Source of the DNA: Chryseomicrobium excrementi
GTDB taxonomy: Bacteria > Bacillota > Bacilli > Bacillales_A > Planococcaceae
Reading direction: 5' to 3'
Assembly: GCF_002798305.1 (NCBI RefSeq)
Contig: NZ_PCGR01000003.1
Location: forward strand, 62,001-126,000
Length of the DNA: 64,000 nucleotides
Part shown: piece after piece, positions 25,512-35,520 of the stretch
How the letters are laid out: each line of letters begins with the position of its first letter
Position numbering within the stretch: position 1 is the stretch's first letter
Position numbers and translations under genes: made by a program
The notes under the pieces: model-generated
What the model was told of the DNA's origin: nothing
The model's database searches: none
Seen by the model: the letters and a program-made list of their open reading frames with translations, nothing else

Positions 25512-25946
25512 ATGTTACACACTAGACCATTAGAAGAAATAGATTATGAATTAATACGTGCAGCAGAACGTGTCATTGAAACGAACTACCGCTATGGTCG
25601 CCATCACATCGGAGCTGCTGTGTTGACGACTACAGGTAAGATTCATGCAGCCGTTCATGTGGAGGCAAATGTAGGCAGGATTACGGTTTGTGGGGAAGCC
25701 ATGGCAATCGGGAAATCGATCTCTGAAGGCGATCATGAATTCAAAACCATCGTAGCCGTCGCGCATCCACATCCACATGAAACGATGGATAGCTGCTGGG
25801 TGGTCGCGCCTTGCGGCATGTGCCGGGAACTGATAACGGATTATGGCCCGGATACAGACGTCATCCTCTCGTATCAAGGGGAGCTCGTGAAATGCCGCGC
25901 GATGGAGTTGTTACCTGAGAAGTACACAAGTGACTTGGAGGAATAA
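25512..25946 (+). CDS. Cytidine-deaminase-fold protein
   Basis: 144 residues with the zinc site TVCGEAMAIG (Cys-x-Glu) and VAPCGMCREL (PCxxC). Cys-Glu-PCxxC is the arrangement of small tetrameric cytidine deaminases and of blasticidin-S deaminase. Hydrolytic deamination of a cytidine-like compound is expected. The start is ATG 25512 after AGGGGG. Confidence 0.85.
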   Translation: MLHTRPLEEIDYELIRAAERVIETNYRYGRHHIGAAVLTTTGKIHAAVHVEANVGRITVCGEAMAIGKSISEGDHEFKTIVAVAHPHPHETMDSCWVVAPCGMCRELITDYGPDTDVILSYQGELVKCRAMELLPEKYTSDLEE

Positions 25947-25948
25947 AG

Positions 25949-26524
25949 ATGAAGAAAGCAGAACGTATGGATGAAGCGCTAAAAACGTACGGCACACAAC
26001 TTACCAGTAACGAGCTTTTTCCTTTGATTCATGAGATTTTTGGGATGGATCTGGACCAAGTACCTCTCCTACAAGCTTCTTCTCAAAAGGCACGCCACGT
26101 AGTGGACCAAGAACTTACACAAAGACAAGGTAATCTTACTGGAAAAGGGATTCGCCAGTTCATAAATGAACTGTTTGGAGTGAATCTGGAAGCCTTATCT
26201 GCGTTAGAAGGAGCAGGAATTTCCTTATACGCGAAAAGACGCTGGGTCATTGCAGAACAGGCGGACTGCTTTGTGGTGTATTCGGGAGACGGGGACCGGA
26301 TTACTCGAGTGTTCATCACACCAGTTTACAAGGAGAGGACAGGTAGGCTCTCGGCACCGAAGGCGATGGTAGAGGCTTTCTTGAAAATGGGGTACACCGC
26401 CAACGCGAGTCACTCGAGCTTTTATTATGAAAGTGCAGAAGATGCACCTGTACCGGATGCGTTTAAAGGACAAACAATCGGAACGCTTTTACAGCACATG
26501 CCTCAACGTGAAGTTCATAACTAA
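25949..26524 (+). CDS. Hypothetical protein with an internal repeat
   Basis: 191 residues, not recognised. Two similar helical blocks occur in the N-terminal half (ELFPLIHEIFGMDLDQVPLL and IRQFINELFGVNLEALSAL), about 45 residues apart. The C-terminal half is more beta-rich (CFVVYSGDGDRITRVFITPV). It begins 2 bp after the deaminase stop and closes this four-gene run. Confidence 0.75.
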   Translation: MKKAERMDEALKTYGTQLTSNELFPLIHEIFGMDLDQVPLLQASSQKARHVVDQELTQRQGNLTGKGIRQFINELFGVNLEALSALEGAGISLYAKRRWVIAEQADCFVVYSGDGDRITRVFITPVYKERTGRLSAPKAMVEAFLKMGYTANASHSSFYYESAEDAPVPDAFKGQTIGTLLQHMPQREVHN

Positions 26525-26530
26525 ACAAAT

Positions 26531-26571
26531 AAGCCTCTGCGGACTCTTGATAAGTTCACAGAGGCTTTTTA
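26531..26571. terminator. Bidirectional terminator
   Basis: AAGCCTCTG...CAGAGGCTT with a TTTTT end, between convergent genes. Confidence 0.88.
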
Positions 26572-26572
26572 A

Positions 26573-28213
26573 TTATTTTCCGAACGAAGATAAGAACTTC
26601 ACACGGTCTCCCATTGGAGGAGTGCTGTTGTCTTTTAAGAAGACTTCGAGAACAGCTGGCCCGTTATGAGACAGTAGCTCTTGGACGCGTTCTTCTGTTA
26701 GGTCTTCCATCTCACTCACACGGTGGCTTGGAATGCCCATTGCAGCTGCCATGGCACTGATGTTCACCGGCTGTTGTTCGAACGAAGTATGCGTACGCTT
26801 GAACTGCAAGTTGTGACCGTGATACACCATGCCAAGACGCGCGTTATTCATAACGACGAACAAGATCGGCAAGTTGTATTCCTTCGCCGTCAATAGCTCC
26901 ATACCATGCATGAAGAAGCAGCCGTCTCCCGTGATACAAACGACCGGACGTTCTGGTTCTGCAAGCTTCGAGCCGATAGCTGAACCGATTCCGCTACCCA
27001 TCGCACCAAAGTGGACGTTGATTTCATACGTATAAGATTCTTTGACTTCTAAATGGTTGATCATGTAGGACATGAACTCTCCGATATCGATCGTGTAACG
27101 AGTCGAAGCAGGAAGCACTTGTTGTAATGCGAGTAATACATTTTTCGTCGTGTACTCCGAGCCACCTTCAGATGGGGCTTGCTTTTTCACGTCGACTAGA
27201 GCAGGTGAAGCTGAGCCTTTACGCGCTTTAACAGCTTCAACAAGTGCTGGAACACTCAACGTGATATCGCCAAGCACAGCTTCGTTGACTGTATATTTTC
27301 TATTGAACACCGAAGCATCGAAGTCGAGCTGTACAGTGAACCGGTCTTGTGTGATAGCTGCATTGTAGTTGTTTGTAGCCGTTTCGCCTAAGCTAGAACC
27401 TATGATCAGCGCTACATTGTGCGCGTCTCCTGAAACCAGTTCTGAAGCAGCTTCATGACCGGCAAATCCGTAGACACCAACCACCAGTGGGTGACTAGCT
27501 GGTAAATAGCCTTTTGCTTGAGGTGTCGTGACGATTGGCCAATTTAAAGCCTCAGCCAGTTCGAGTACAGCAGGGACGGCATTGCGAATCCCTTGTCCAG
27601 CTAAGATGTAGCCGCTCTCACGGGCAATCAGTTCATCCGCTACACGGTCAAGGACGTCCGCATCCGGAGTAATCAAGTTACGCTCTGCAGCAGCAGGGAG
27701 TGTCGCATCAGGTACTTGTTGGTGTTGTACGTCGATTGGTAGAGCGATGTGAACTGGTCCCGGAACACCTGAAAGGGCAATTTCAACAGCTTTCGTGATT
27801 TCCTCAACGACATTCGCGACATCGTTCACCGTAGTGCTGTACTTCGTCACCGGACGAAAAATCGGTTCGGCATCCAGTTCTTGAGAGGCGTTAAGACCTA
27901 GCGTGCTGACAGGAACAGCACCTGTTATGAATACGACTGGCAAGTGCTCGCGCATCGCGTTTGCTGCACCCGTAACCAGGTTTGTACCACCTGGTCCACT
28001 ACATGCGATACAGACCGCTAGGTGGTTCGTGTATTTTGCATAGGCTGCGGCCATATAGCCGGCAGCTCCTTCATGCTTTGTCACGACTGGAGTAATGTCA
28101 TCCATCTGAGTCAACTCGTCAAAAAAAGCATTGACGGATCCTGCAGGAATTCCAAACATATGCTGGATACCGTTCTGCTTTAAAACATCTAATACGATAC
28201 GTGCTGCTTTCAT
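26573..28213 (-). CDS. Thiamine-pyrophosphate enzyme, acetolactate synthase/pyruvate oxidase-like
   Basis: 546 residues with the three-domain TPP fold: PYR domain with catalytic Glu (VTKHEGAAGYMA), a central domain and a PP domain with GDGCFFMHGMELL and NN about 26 residues later. It decarboxylates pyruvate or a similar 2-oxoacid. AlsS, IlvB, pyruvate oxidase or phosphonopyruvate-type roles cannot be separated by eye. No regulatory subunit or alsD is nearby, so biosynthetic IlvB is less likely. Confidence 0.85.
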   Translation of the reverse strand: MKAARIVLDVLKQNGIQHMFGIPAGSVNAFFDELTQMDDITPVVTKHEGAAGYMAAAYAKYTNHLAVCIACSGPGGTNLVTGAANAMREHLPVVFITGAVPVSTLGLNASQELDAEPIFRPVTKYSTTVNDVANVVEEITKAVEIALSGVPGPVHIALPIDVQHQQVPDATLPAAAERNLITPDADVLDRVADELIARESGYILAGQGIRNAVPAVLELAEALNWPIVTTPQAKGYLPASHPLVVGVYGFAGHEAASELVSGDAHNVALIIGSSLGETATNNYNAAITQDRFTVQLDFDASVFNRKYTVNEAVLGDITLSVPALVEAVKARKGSASPALVDVKKQAPSEGGSEYTTKNVLLALQQVLPASTRYTIDIGEFMSYMINHLEVKESYTYEINVHFGAMGSGIGSAIGSKLAEPERPVVCITGDGCFFMHGMELLTAKEYNLPILFVVMNNARLGMVYHGHNLQFKRTHTSFEQQPVNISAMAAAMGIPSHRVSEMEDLTEERVQELLSHNGPAVLEVFLKDNSTPPMGDRVKFLSSFGK

Positions 28214-28230
28214 TACTGAATTCTCCTCAC

Positions 28231-30999
28231 TTACGCGTATTTGGTGTAAATCTCTTCGGGTGGAATCGGTCTACTGAAGTAATAGCCCTGCATCAAGAAG
28301 CAATCTTGTTGCAGTAAGTAATCGGCTTGTTCCTTCGTTTCAACCCCTTCTGCAATGACTTCTAAGCTAAGGTTTTGTGCGAGTGTAATGATCGTGTTGG
28401 TGATAGCGGCATCGTCTTTTACCATCAAGTCAACGAAAGACTTATCGATTTTTAATTTGGAAATCGGCAGATTGCGCAGATAGCCTAGAGATGAATATCC
28501 CGTACCAAAATCATCGATGGCAATCTTGATACCGAGACTTTGCAGCTTTTCCATGGTCTGTAGCGTTTGAACCGTGTTCTTCACAATCAAGTTCTCTGTC
28601 AGTTCCAGCTCCAAATACTCGGGTGCGAGTCCGGTATCGCTTAAGATGCATTCAATCGTCTTAAACAACTCCTGGTGTTCAAATTGATGGACGGATAGGT
28701 TTACAGATAAACTCGGGAGTTTCAGTCCATCATCGTGCCACTTCTTCATTTGCGTACAAGCTGTGCGCAGCACCCATTCTCCAATCGGTACAATGAGTCC
28801 CGTCTCTTCAGCTAGTGGAATGAAGCGGTCGGGTGGAATGAATCCATGCTCTGGATGGTTCCAGCGAAGGAGTGCTTCTACACCAACGATTTGATCGGTC
28901 TTGTAATTGATCTGTGGTTGGTAATGCAGGTACAATTCATTTTTTTCGATAGCCCGGTACAGATCGTTTTCAATCCGAATGGTTTCGTACGAGCGAATGT
29001 CCATCTCTTCACTAAAGAAGTGAAAGCTCGTTCCCGGACGCTCTTTAGATTTGTACATCGCGGTGTCGGCATTCTTAATAAGGACTTCCGCCGTTTCTCC
29101 GTTTTCTGGGAACAGACTGATTCCAATACTGGTCTTGATGTACATTTCATGTTGGTGCAGTTGGAACGGCTCATCAAAGACCGCATCGATACACTTGATG
29201 ACTTTTAAGATGGCACCTTCATCTTTCACGAGAGGGAGGAAGATGGTAAATTCATCCCCACCTTGTCGGGAGACCGTCGCACCTTCTGGCACACAGGTCA
29301 TCAGACGTGTCGCAACTTCTTTCAATAGAAGGTCTCCGTAACTATGACCGAGGGAATCATTGACCACTTTGAAGCGGTCTAAGTCTAAGAACAGAATCGC
29401 GGCTTTTTCTTCATTCTTCTTCGCGTACTTGAGTCCTTGAGTGATGCGGTCCATCAACAGCACGCGGTTCGGCAAATCGGTCAGGCTATCAAAATACGCA
29501 TAGTATTTGATTTTCTCTTCCAGCTGCTTCCGTTGTGAAATATCTTTGAACGTGATTACTTCGCCCACAATCTCTTGATTCTCTTTGATATGCGCCGTTA
29601 CATATTCCACAGGGAACGTGGAGCAGTCTTTACGATAAAACACTTTATATTCTTCAAAATACGAATCGTTTGTATCCGTGGTCGCTTCACGTTCTATCGT
29701 TTGTCCATTCATGATGACATGCACAGACTTACCGATCAGTTCGCTTTCGGATTGGTACCCAAGCATCAGTGCACCTGCCGGATTACAGAATGTAATATTA
29801 CGGTGTAGGTCTAAACCGAAAATTCCTTCACCTGCCGAATTCAAAATCAATTCTTTCTCGCGGCTCAAATGCTGAAGTTCTGATACGACATGTTGAAGTT
29901 CTTTGTTCTTCTCCAATACTTCCGAAGTCCGTTCTTCAATAATGATGTCTTGCTTTTCCATGTACAGTAAATGCGACAGGGCAGAAGCCATCGTATCAAT
30001 GATAGACTGGGTCAGTTGCAGCTGGCTCTCGGTGTAAAGAGGTGCCTTTTCTTCGAGAGTGACAATGGATATCTGACCGAGGACTTCTCCCATCGTGATG
30101 ATCGGGAACATAACCAGGCCGTAGATCCCGAAGTTGCGGCACAAGTTATGGTCGGGACGAGGGTCTTTGAAGACATCTGGAATAAAGATGTAGGTTTTTG
30201 TCTGAACCACTTCTTGTACCAGAGCATCAGTGTTCTCATCGAAGTCCAATTCTTTATGTGTTTCCAACCATTTTTCTTCCGTCCAGTCGCTGTCTTTGCT
30301 TAGTCTGGCAGGTCTGATTCGTTTTTGTGCAATGGGATCTAGTAAGTGCACGCCGATATTTGGGTTGTCGAGGACACGCTGGATATAGAAGAAACAGCTA
30401 TCAAAGCATTCCTGTAATGTTGTGTACATCGACAGGTCTCGGGATACATCCAGAAGCAATTGCTTCTCGTTTAGCAGTTTTTCTTTTTTGGTTAGATTGG
30501 TGGCGTTTTGAATCGCAACTGCAGCCATATTGACGTAGGCTTCAACTGCTTGAATCTCATCTTCTGTTAAATTCATGGGGGTGCCATAGTCAAACAAGAA
30601 GACAAGACCAAATAGCTCGCCTTCGTAGGAAATCGGCAATGCTAAGAGAGACTTGATTTTGAATGCTTCTACTGCACGAGGATCCGGACGGTTGTCTTTC
30701 GAGGTATCAGGGATATAAATCGTTTTCTTAGTTTCAATGACTTCTTTTGCTAATCGATCATAATGGGTATCAATGACATGCATATCTAGTGTACGCCCAT
30801 TGATAATTTCAGGCTTCCCGACATATCCTCGGAACGTGCCGTCTGGTTGAGGGAGATAGATGCCGACAGAGTCGCAGCGCATGATTTCTTCTGAAATGGC
30901 CAATGTGACTTGCTCCATGACTTCGCGTAAATCGAGCTTCATGTTGATCATTTTCGTGATGTTGGCAAGGCGAGAATACCTCGAGTGATCTTGGGACAT
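28231..30999 (-). CDS. GAF-GAF-PAS-GGDEF-EAL cyclic-di-GMP signalling protein
   Basis: 922 residues, soluble. Two GAF domains (about 20-170 and 190-345), a coiled linker (about 350-390), PAS (about 390-500), GGDEF (about 510-665) and EAL (about 680-920). GGDEF reads [11 protein letters not shown], and the substrate region [20 protein letters not shown] is intact. EAL has EALLRWNHP and [10 protein letters not shown]. Both synthesis and hydrolysis of c-di-GMP are possible. It is 17 bp downstream in genome order of the TPP gene start, same strand, so the two may be co-transcribed. Confidence 0.93.
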   Translation of the reverse strand: MSQDHSRYSRLANITKMINMKLDLREVMEQVTLAISEEIMRCDSVGIYLPQPDGTFRGYVGKPEIINGRTLDMHVIDTHYDRLAKEVIETKKTIYIPDTSKDNRPDPRAVEAFKIKSLLALPISYEGELFGLVFLFDYGTPMNLTEDEIQAVEAYVNMAAVAIQNATNLTKKEKLLNEKQLLLDVSRDLSMYTTLQECFDSCFFYIQRVLDNPNIGVHLLDPIAQKRIRPARLSKDSDWTEEKWLETHKELDFDENTDALVQEVVQTKTYIFIPDVFKDPRPDHNLCRNFGIYGLVMFPIITMGEVLGQISIVTLEEKAPLYTESQLQLTQSIIDTMASALSHLLYMEKQDIIIEERTSEVLEKNKELQHVVSELQHLSREKELILNSAGEGIFGLDLHRNITFCNPAGALMLGYQSESELIGKSVHVIMNGQTIEREATTDTNDSYFEEYKVFYRKDCSTFPVEYVTAHIKENQEIVGEVITFKDISQRKQLEEKIKYYAYFDSLTDLPNRVLLMDRITQGLKYAKKNEEKAAILFLDLDRFKVVNDSLGHSYGDLLLKEVATRLMTCVPEGATVSRQGGDEFTIFLPLVKDEGAILKVIKCIDAVFDEPFQLHQHEMYIKTSIGISLFPENGETAEVLIKNADTAMYKSKERPGTSFHFFSEEMDIRSYETIRIENDLYRAIEKNELYLHYQPQINYKTDQIVGVEALLRWNHPEHGFIPPDRFIPLAEETGLIVPIGEWVLRTACTQMKKWHDDGLKLPSLSVNLSVHQFEHQELFKTIECILSDTGLAPEYLELELTENLIVKNTVQTLQTMEKLQSLGIKIAIDDFGTGYSSLGYLRNLPISKLKIDKSFVDLMVKDDAAITNTIITLAQNLSLEVIAEGVETKEQADYLLQQDCFLMQGYYFSRPIPPEEIYTKYA

Positions 31000-31203
31000 G
31001 TTACAAACCTCCTAACAATTAGATATAGGTCTAAGATTTCAAAAATCTGCTTTTTAGTCACTGACAACTAATCATATATATTCATATTAACAGGTAAACG
31101 CCATTTTATTGCAATAATATTCGAAAAAAATATGGTCTGTTAGATACAGTTGTCGAAACTAGGGCAACAGGGTCTAATTAACTATCTTTAGTCCTAGGTA
31201 AAT

Positions 31204-31236
31204 AAAAAAACTTCGAATCCAAAGTGAATTCGAAGT
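31204..31236 (-). terminator. ohrR terminator
   Basis: Minus strand ACTTCGAAT...ATTCGAAGT followed by TTTTTTT. Confidence 0.88.
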
Positions 31237-31247
31237 AGGTGGATGTT

Positions 31248-31691
31248 TCAGCATGTTGCATCGTCGGTTAATCCAAGTTTTATGGACAAATCGGTGAGCA
31301 TGCGCTGATAAGCAAAATATTCATTTTCATTGAGACCGAGGACCTCAGCAAGTTGTTCAGGAATCGACTCAGCTTGCTTTTGAAGTGCTCGGCCTTCACC
31401 TGTTAGCTGGACAACAAGCTGCCGTTCATCCTGAGGGTTGCGTGCTTTTTCAAGGTAGCCTTGCGAAATAAGTTTATTGACGAGTGGGGTAAGGGTACCT
31501 GAATCAAGATGGAGTCGTTTGCCGATAGTCTTCAAAGACACCTGATCTGTCTCCCAAAGGACGAGCATGACCAAATACTGCGGGTAAGTCAGATGCAGCG
31601 GTTCTAATAAGGGACGGTAGCGTTTTGTGATCTCTTTTGACACAGCATAAAACGGAAAGCACAGTTGGTTGGATAGATGTAAAGCTTCCAT
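31248..31691 (-). CDS. ohrR: OhrR, organic-peroxide-sensing MarR-type repressor
   Basis: 147 residues. The reactive Cys is Cys11 in LSNQLCFPFYAVSKEI, the sequence that defines OhrR. The winged helix is LTYPQYLVMLVLWE... with DERQLVVQLT as the wing. Oxidation of the Cys by organic hydroperoxides releases the DNA. The start is ATG 31691 with AAGGAGG. It is divergent from ohr across a palindromic operator. Confidence 0.92.
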   Translation of the reverse strand: MEALHLSNQLCFPFYAVSKEITKRYRPLLEPLHLTYPQYLVMLVLWETDQVSLKTIGKRLHLDSGTLTPLVNKLISQGYLEKARNPQDERQLVVQLTGEGRALQKQAESIPEQLAEVLGLNENEYFAYQRMLTDLSIKLGLTDDATC

Positions 31692-31742
31692 AAACAAATC
31701 CTCCTTGTGCATATTCATTGCAAGATTATTTTTATTGTGTAA

Positions 31743-31766
31743 AATTAAATTGTGTACAACTTAATT
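31743..31766. promoter_or_regulatory. OhrR operator between ohrR and ohr
   Basis: AATTAAATTGTGTACAACTTAATT is a near-perfect 24-bp dyad with the TTGT-N2-ACAA core. It sits between the two divergent starts, where OhrR sites are found. Confidence 0.75.
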
Positions 31767-31795
31767 ATATCAGAAAATTCGAGGAGGAACTACTC

Positions 31796-32212
31796 ATGCA
31801 AAAACTATTTACTTCAACTGCAACAGCGGTCGGTGGCCGTCAAGGACGCGTCACTTCTGAAACAGGAACTTATGACTTGAACCTAGGCATGCCAATGCCA
31901 GGAGTGGATATGACAGGGAAGACAACACCGGAAGAATTGTTCGCTGGTGCGTACTCGGCTTGTTTTGATTCTGCTTTGAACATTGTAGCGATGCAGAAGA
32001 AAGCGCAAATCGCCGGTTCTGAGATCACTTCTCACGTGTCACTCAATAAAGGTGACGCAGGATACGCGATTTCTGTAGAGATGATTGTGACAATCCAAGG
32101 TGTCGATCAGGAGACTGCTGAGATGCTAGTCCATGAAGCGCACCAAATCTGTCCATTCTCGAATGCAATCCGCAATAATGTGAATGTGGACTTTACAGTT
32201 AAAACTGCATAA
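31796..32212 (+). CDS. ohr: Organic hydroperoxide resistance protein Ohr
   Basis: 138-residue Ohr/OsmC peroxidase. The catalytic cysteines are in YSACFDSALN and HQICPFSNAIRNN; it reduces organic hydroperoxides to alcohols. ATG 31796 follows GAGGAGGAAC. The last 267 bp of this gene are repeated at 35210-35476 with 10 mismatches. Confidence 0.95.
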   Translation: MQKLFTSTATAVGGRQGRVTSETGTYDLNLGMPMPGVDMTGKTTPEELFAGAYSACFDSALNIVAMQKKAQIAGSEITSHVSLNKGDAGYAISVEMIVTIQGVDQETAEMLVHEAHQICPFSNAIRNNVNVDFTVKTA

Positions 32213-32228
32213 TCAGATACTCTATGGT

Positions 32229-32260
32229 CGAGTAAGGGAAATCCCTTACTCGATTTTTTT
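32229..32260 (+). terminator. ohr terminator
   Basis: CGAGTAAGGG-aaat-CCCTTACTCG followed by ATTTTTTT. Confidence 0.92.
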
Positions 32261-32279
32261 ATTCCAAGAAGACTTGCTT

Positions 32280-32400
32280 TAGGAAGGACACTACATAGAA
32301 ATGGCGAAAGCTACTAAAGGTGTTTTGCACCTGAGACATCGAATTCTGCAACTTAGACATGTACAATGGCATTTCAGACACTACATACACTATCTGCATT
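32280..32400. repeat. Weak 21-nt periodic repeats downstream of ohr
   Basis: Two to three degenerate units on the minus strand (TGCCATTGTACATGTCTAAGT, TGCAGAATTCGATGTCTCAGG) spaced 21 nt. Same period as other intergenic tracts in this window. The promoter of the following LytTR operon is probably here but not identified. Confidence 0.45.
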
Positions 32401-32439
32401 TATTCAGACTTAAACTATGAAGTAAGAAAGGGAGGCCCA

Positions 32440-32919
32440 ATGAAAATCAAAATTGACATTGATCCTCAGAATGAGGACACACCTGTGATTACTATCCAAG
32501 CTCAAGAATGGTCCACCGAGGTGGAAGCTATCATTCGCCATCTCAAAGAATTAGAGACAGCAGAGACTGCACCCAAACGACTTGTAGGAACAGATGGGGA
32601 ACGGTCGGTCATTTTGCAGCCACAAGATATCGATTTTGTGTATTCGACCAACCGTAAAGTTTATGCGCAGACAGCTGAAGGAATTCTTGAACTCAAATTG
32701 AAGCTCTATGAATTAGAAGAGTTTTTAGGGACCTTTGGGTTCATTCGATTCTCGAAGTCGGTTATCGGGAATGTGGATCAAATCAAACGATTTGAACTGT
32801 CTTTCAACGGAAACCTTTGTGTTTTTTTCAAATCAGGCGCTAAAGAATATGTGACTCGAAGTTATGTACATCATCTTCGCAACCAATTGATTGAAGGGGG
32901 TGGGAACCGTGATAAGTAA
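32440..32919 (+). CDS. LytTR-domain transcription regulator
   Basis: 159 residues. The C-terminal LytTR DNA-binding domain (about 60-155; ILQPQDIDFVYSTNRKVYAQT, GFIRFSKSVIGNVDQI) is preceded by a short N-terminal part with no receiver domain. Stand-alone LytTR proteins of this kind are regularly encoded beside DUF3021 membrane proteins and ABC exporters, which they control. GGGAGG ribosome site. It overlaps the next gene by 11 nt. Confidence 0.88.
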   Translation: MKIKIDIDPQNEDTPVITIQAQEWSTEVEAIIRHLKELETAETAPKRLVGTDGERSVILQPQDIDFVYSTNRKVYAQTAEGILELKLKLYELEEFLGTFGFIRFSKSVIGNVDQIKRFELSFNGNLCVFFKSGAKEYVTRSYVHHLRNQLIEGGGNRDK

Positions 32920-33322
32920 TATCATTGTTCGAATTTTTGGTGGCCTTGGTGTCGGAGGTTTGCTCACGTTGATAGTAACCTGGTTGATGTTTGACGGCAT
33001 GGAAATGGTTCCTGCGCGGATGCTTGCCCTCAATCTGTTTGGTAGTATGCTGATTGGTGCCTATTTCAGTGTATCGGCATTATTATTTGAAATCGAGGAC
33101 TGGAGTATGTTGAAGCAGACGGTGGTGCATTACATGGCATCTTTAGTTGCACTTTTTCCGGTTTTCACCTGGCTGACAGGATGGATTCCTTTGCAACCGC
33201 AAGCACTTCTAATAGGCTGGTTGTTTTTCACAGGAACGTATCTTCTCAACTGGATTGGTTGGTATAGCTACTTCAAACATTTGGAGAAGCGTATGAATCA
33301 GTCCCTTCGAAAACGAAATTAG
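32909..33322 (+). CDS. DUF3021 family four-helix membrane protein
   Basis: 137 residues from GTG 32909 (AAGGGGGTGG upstream). Four membrane helices. It is typically the membrane partner of a LytTR regulator and may sense envelope stress or inhibit the regulator, as LytTR inhibitory proteins do. That role is from family context, not shown here. Confidence 0.83.
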   Translation: MISNIIVRIFGGLGVGGLLTLIVTWLMFDGMEMVPARMLALNLFGSMLIGAYFSVSALLFEIEDWSMLKQTVVHYMASLVALFPVFTWLTGWIPLQPQALLIGWLFFTGTYLLNWIGWYSYFKHLEKRMNQSLRKRN

Positions 33323-33334
33323 GGAGGAAATGAA

Positions 33335-34264
33335 ATGATTCAGCTACATGCAATCGAAAAACTCTACGGGAAGCAGCCAGCCCTTCAACAGATTGATTTG
33401 ACGATACCCAAGGCTAGCAGTTTTGGCTTGGTGGGTCCTAACGGTGCTGGCAAATCTACGCTGATGAAGATTTTAGTTGGTGTTATTGAAGACTACAAGG
33501 GACAGATTAAGATCGACTCCGCACCTTATGTAGGCAACCAGACAGCTATGAAGCAGCGTATAGGATACGTCCCACAAGATATCTGTTTAGAAGAGACATT
33601 GACTGCCCGAGATAATCTAATCTTGTTCGGACGCTTATATGGAGTCAAAGGAAAAAAACTTCAAGAACGTATAAATGCAGTGCTAGAGCTCATAGGTTTG
33701 AAAGACCGTGAGAAGTCCCTTGTTTCTACTTTCTCAGGTGGAATGAAGCGTCGCTTGAACATTGGATGTGCACTTCTCCATGATCCAGACATCATGATTT
33801 TAGATGAACCAACGGTTGGTGTAGATCCTCAGTCCCGCAGAGCGATATTTGAGATGATTCATTCTTTCAAGAACAACGGAAAGACTGTGATCTATTCAAG
33901 TCATTATATGGAGGAAGTGGAACAGCTCTGTGACCATATAGGATTTATTGATCGCGGTGTAGTGATCGAACAAGGAAAATTAAGAGATGTTTTAGCGCGA
34001 CATAGGCAGTCTTCAATTTATGTAGAAGGGAAGGGGATATCTAAACAACTGTTAACTGGGTTTGAAGGCGTGACTGAACACGAAGAAGGCTACTTAATCG
34101 AGAGCCAAACGCCATTGCAGACTTTAGAGGCAGTGACATGCCATTTAGCAAAAAAAGCTATCCTACCAGCACGGCTAGAGCTGAGTCAGGCAAAACTAGA
34201 AGACATATTTATAAAATTGACCGGTACCCCTCTTCGGGATAACGGATGGGAGGCCCAACAATGA
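33335..34264 (+). CDS. ABC exporter ATP-binding protein
   Basis: 309 residues. Walker A GPNGAGKST, signature FSGGMKRRLN, Walker B IMILDEPTVGVD, as in DrrA/NatA-like exporter subunits. A C-terminal extension (about 225-309) is present. It overlaps the permease start by 4 nt. Probably antibiotic, peptide or lipid export, controlled by the LytTR protein upstream. Confidence 0.92.
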   Translation: MIQLHAIEKLYGKQPALQQIDLTIPKASSFGLVGPNGAGKSTLMKILVGVIEDYKGQIKIDSAPYVGNQTAMKQRIGYVPQDICLEETLTARDNLILFGRLYGVKGKKLQERINAVLELIGLKDREKSLVSTFSGGMKRRLNIGCALLHDPDIMILDEPTVGVDPQSRRAIFEMIHSFKNNGKTVIYSSHYMEEVEQLCDHIGFIDRGVVIEQGKLRDVLARHRQSSIYVEGKGISKQLLTGFEGVTEHEEGYLIESQTPLQTLEAVTCHLAKKAILPARLELSQAKLEDIFIKLTGTPLRDNGWEAQQ

Positions 34265-35004
34265 CAGCAATCGCCTTGATGGAACTGAAAAAGAAAACAA
34301 AAGACAAAGGATTATGGTTTTGGACATTCCTACTCCCTATCATTTTTATTGTAGGATTTATCACCATCTTTGGAGAAAGTATGGGGGCTGATTCGGAGCA
34401 ACTCGTGGTCCAAATTGTTCCGGGTTATACCGTCATGTTTTCATTTTATATCATGATTTCAATTGTCATTGCCTTCATCAAAGACCGAGACAGCGGTATG
34501 GCGGCTCGACTTGCAAGTACTCCCCTGAGTCATCTTAAATACTTTTTAGGAAAGTGGCTCCCGTTTGTGGCAGTGGTGTTGCTTCAAATTGTTATTTTAT
34601 TTGGCTTCGGCGTTGTAGCATATAACCTGCCACTCGGTGATCCATTGGCTCTGACTGTGCTTTCCATCGGACTGGCATTTGTAGCAACAGGCTGCGGGAT
34701 GGCTATGGCGGTCCTTGCCAAGACGGAGAATATGGGGATTGCTCTCACGCAAGTCATTGCGTTAGGTGGTGCCATGCTCGGTGGCCTTTGGTTACCTGTT
34801 GAGTTTATGCCAGACGTTTTGCAGTCTATTGCAAGACTCTTGCCGCATTACTGGGCGCTGGAAGGGTTCAAAATCGTTTTACTCGAAAAAGGAACTATTA
34901 GCGATATCTGGCTTTCTCTAGTTATTCTAGTAGGGTTTGGTGCAGCATGTAGTATGGTGGCGTTGCTAGCTTATCCACGTTACTTACGACTTGCGAAAAG
35001 TTGA
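34261..35004 (+). CDS. ABC-2 type permease
   Basis: 247 residues, six membrane helices, ABC-2 family (ALMELKKKTKDKGLWFWTFLLP at the start; LGGLWLPVEFMPDVLQSIARLLPHYWAL near the end). ATG 34261 overlaps the ATPase stop (ATGA). It forms the membrane channel of the exporter. Confidence 0.9.
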   Translation: MTAIALMELKKKTKDKGLWFWTFLLPIIFIVGFITIFGESMGADSEQLVVQIVPGYTVMFSFYIMISIVIAFIKDRDSGMAARLASTPLSHLKYFLGKWLPFVAVVLLQIVILFGFGVVAYNLPLGDPLALTVLSIGLAFVATGCGMAMAVLAKTENMGIALTQVIALGGAMLGGLWLPVEFMPDVLQSIARLLPHYWALEGFKIVLLEKGTISDIWLSLVILVGFGAACSMVALLAYPRYLRLAKS

Positions 35005-35209
35005 CGAAGCTAGGCTCAGTGCACCTTGTTAAACAAATTAAGAATCTTTTTAAACCAATTCGGAATTCTATTTAGAGAACTCAAAGTCTCTTGGTTCAAA
35101 ATTCTCTTTTGGAAATTCAATTTGTGCATTTAGGAGTGAAAAACCTCGATCCTTGGAGAAAGGACAGAGGTAATAAATTCAAACTGTTATTTAACCTGAT
35201 CAATATTAC

Positions 35210-35476
35210 GGTGCGTACTCGGCTTGTTTTGATTCTGCTTTGAACATTGTAGCGATGCAGAAGAAAGCGCAAATCGCCGGCTCTGAGCTCACTTCTCACG
35301 TGTCACTCAATAAAGGTGACGCAGGATACGCGATTTCTGTAGAAATGATCGTGACAATTCAATGTGTCGATCAAGAGACTGCTGAGATGCTAGTCCATGA
35401 AGCGCACCAAATCTGCCCATTCTCGAATGCAATCCGCAATAATGTGAATGTAGACTTTACCGTTAAAACTGCATAA
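35210..35476 (+). pseudogene. Truncated second copy of ohr (3' 267 bp)
   Basis: This stretch aligns without gaps to the last 267 bp of the intact ohr (31946-32212), with 257 identical positions by my count. Homology begins abruptly at GGTGCGTACTC. Eight of the ten differences are silent, which suggests both copies diverged while functional. The catalytic cysteines are kept, but the N-terminal third and a start signal are missing. The 200 bp before it (35005-35209) are AT-rich and I see no gene there. Confidence 0.93.
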
Positions 35477-35487
35477 TGTGGTCAAAG

Positions 35488-35519
35488 AGCCCCCGGAGAT
35501 CCGTTCTCTGGGGGTTTTT
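35488..35519 (+). terminator. Terminator after the ohr remnant
   Basis: AGCCCCCGGAGA-tccgt-TCTCTGGGGGTT with a T run. Its sequence differs from the terminator after the intact ohr. Confidence 0.88.
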
Positions 35520-35520
35520 G

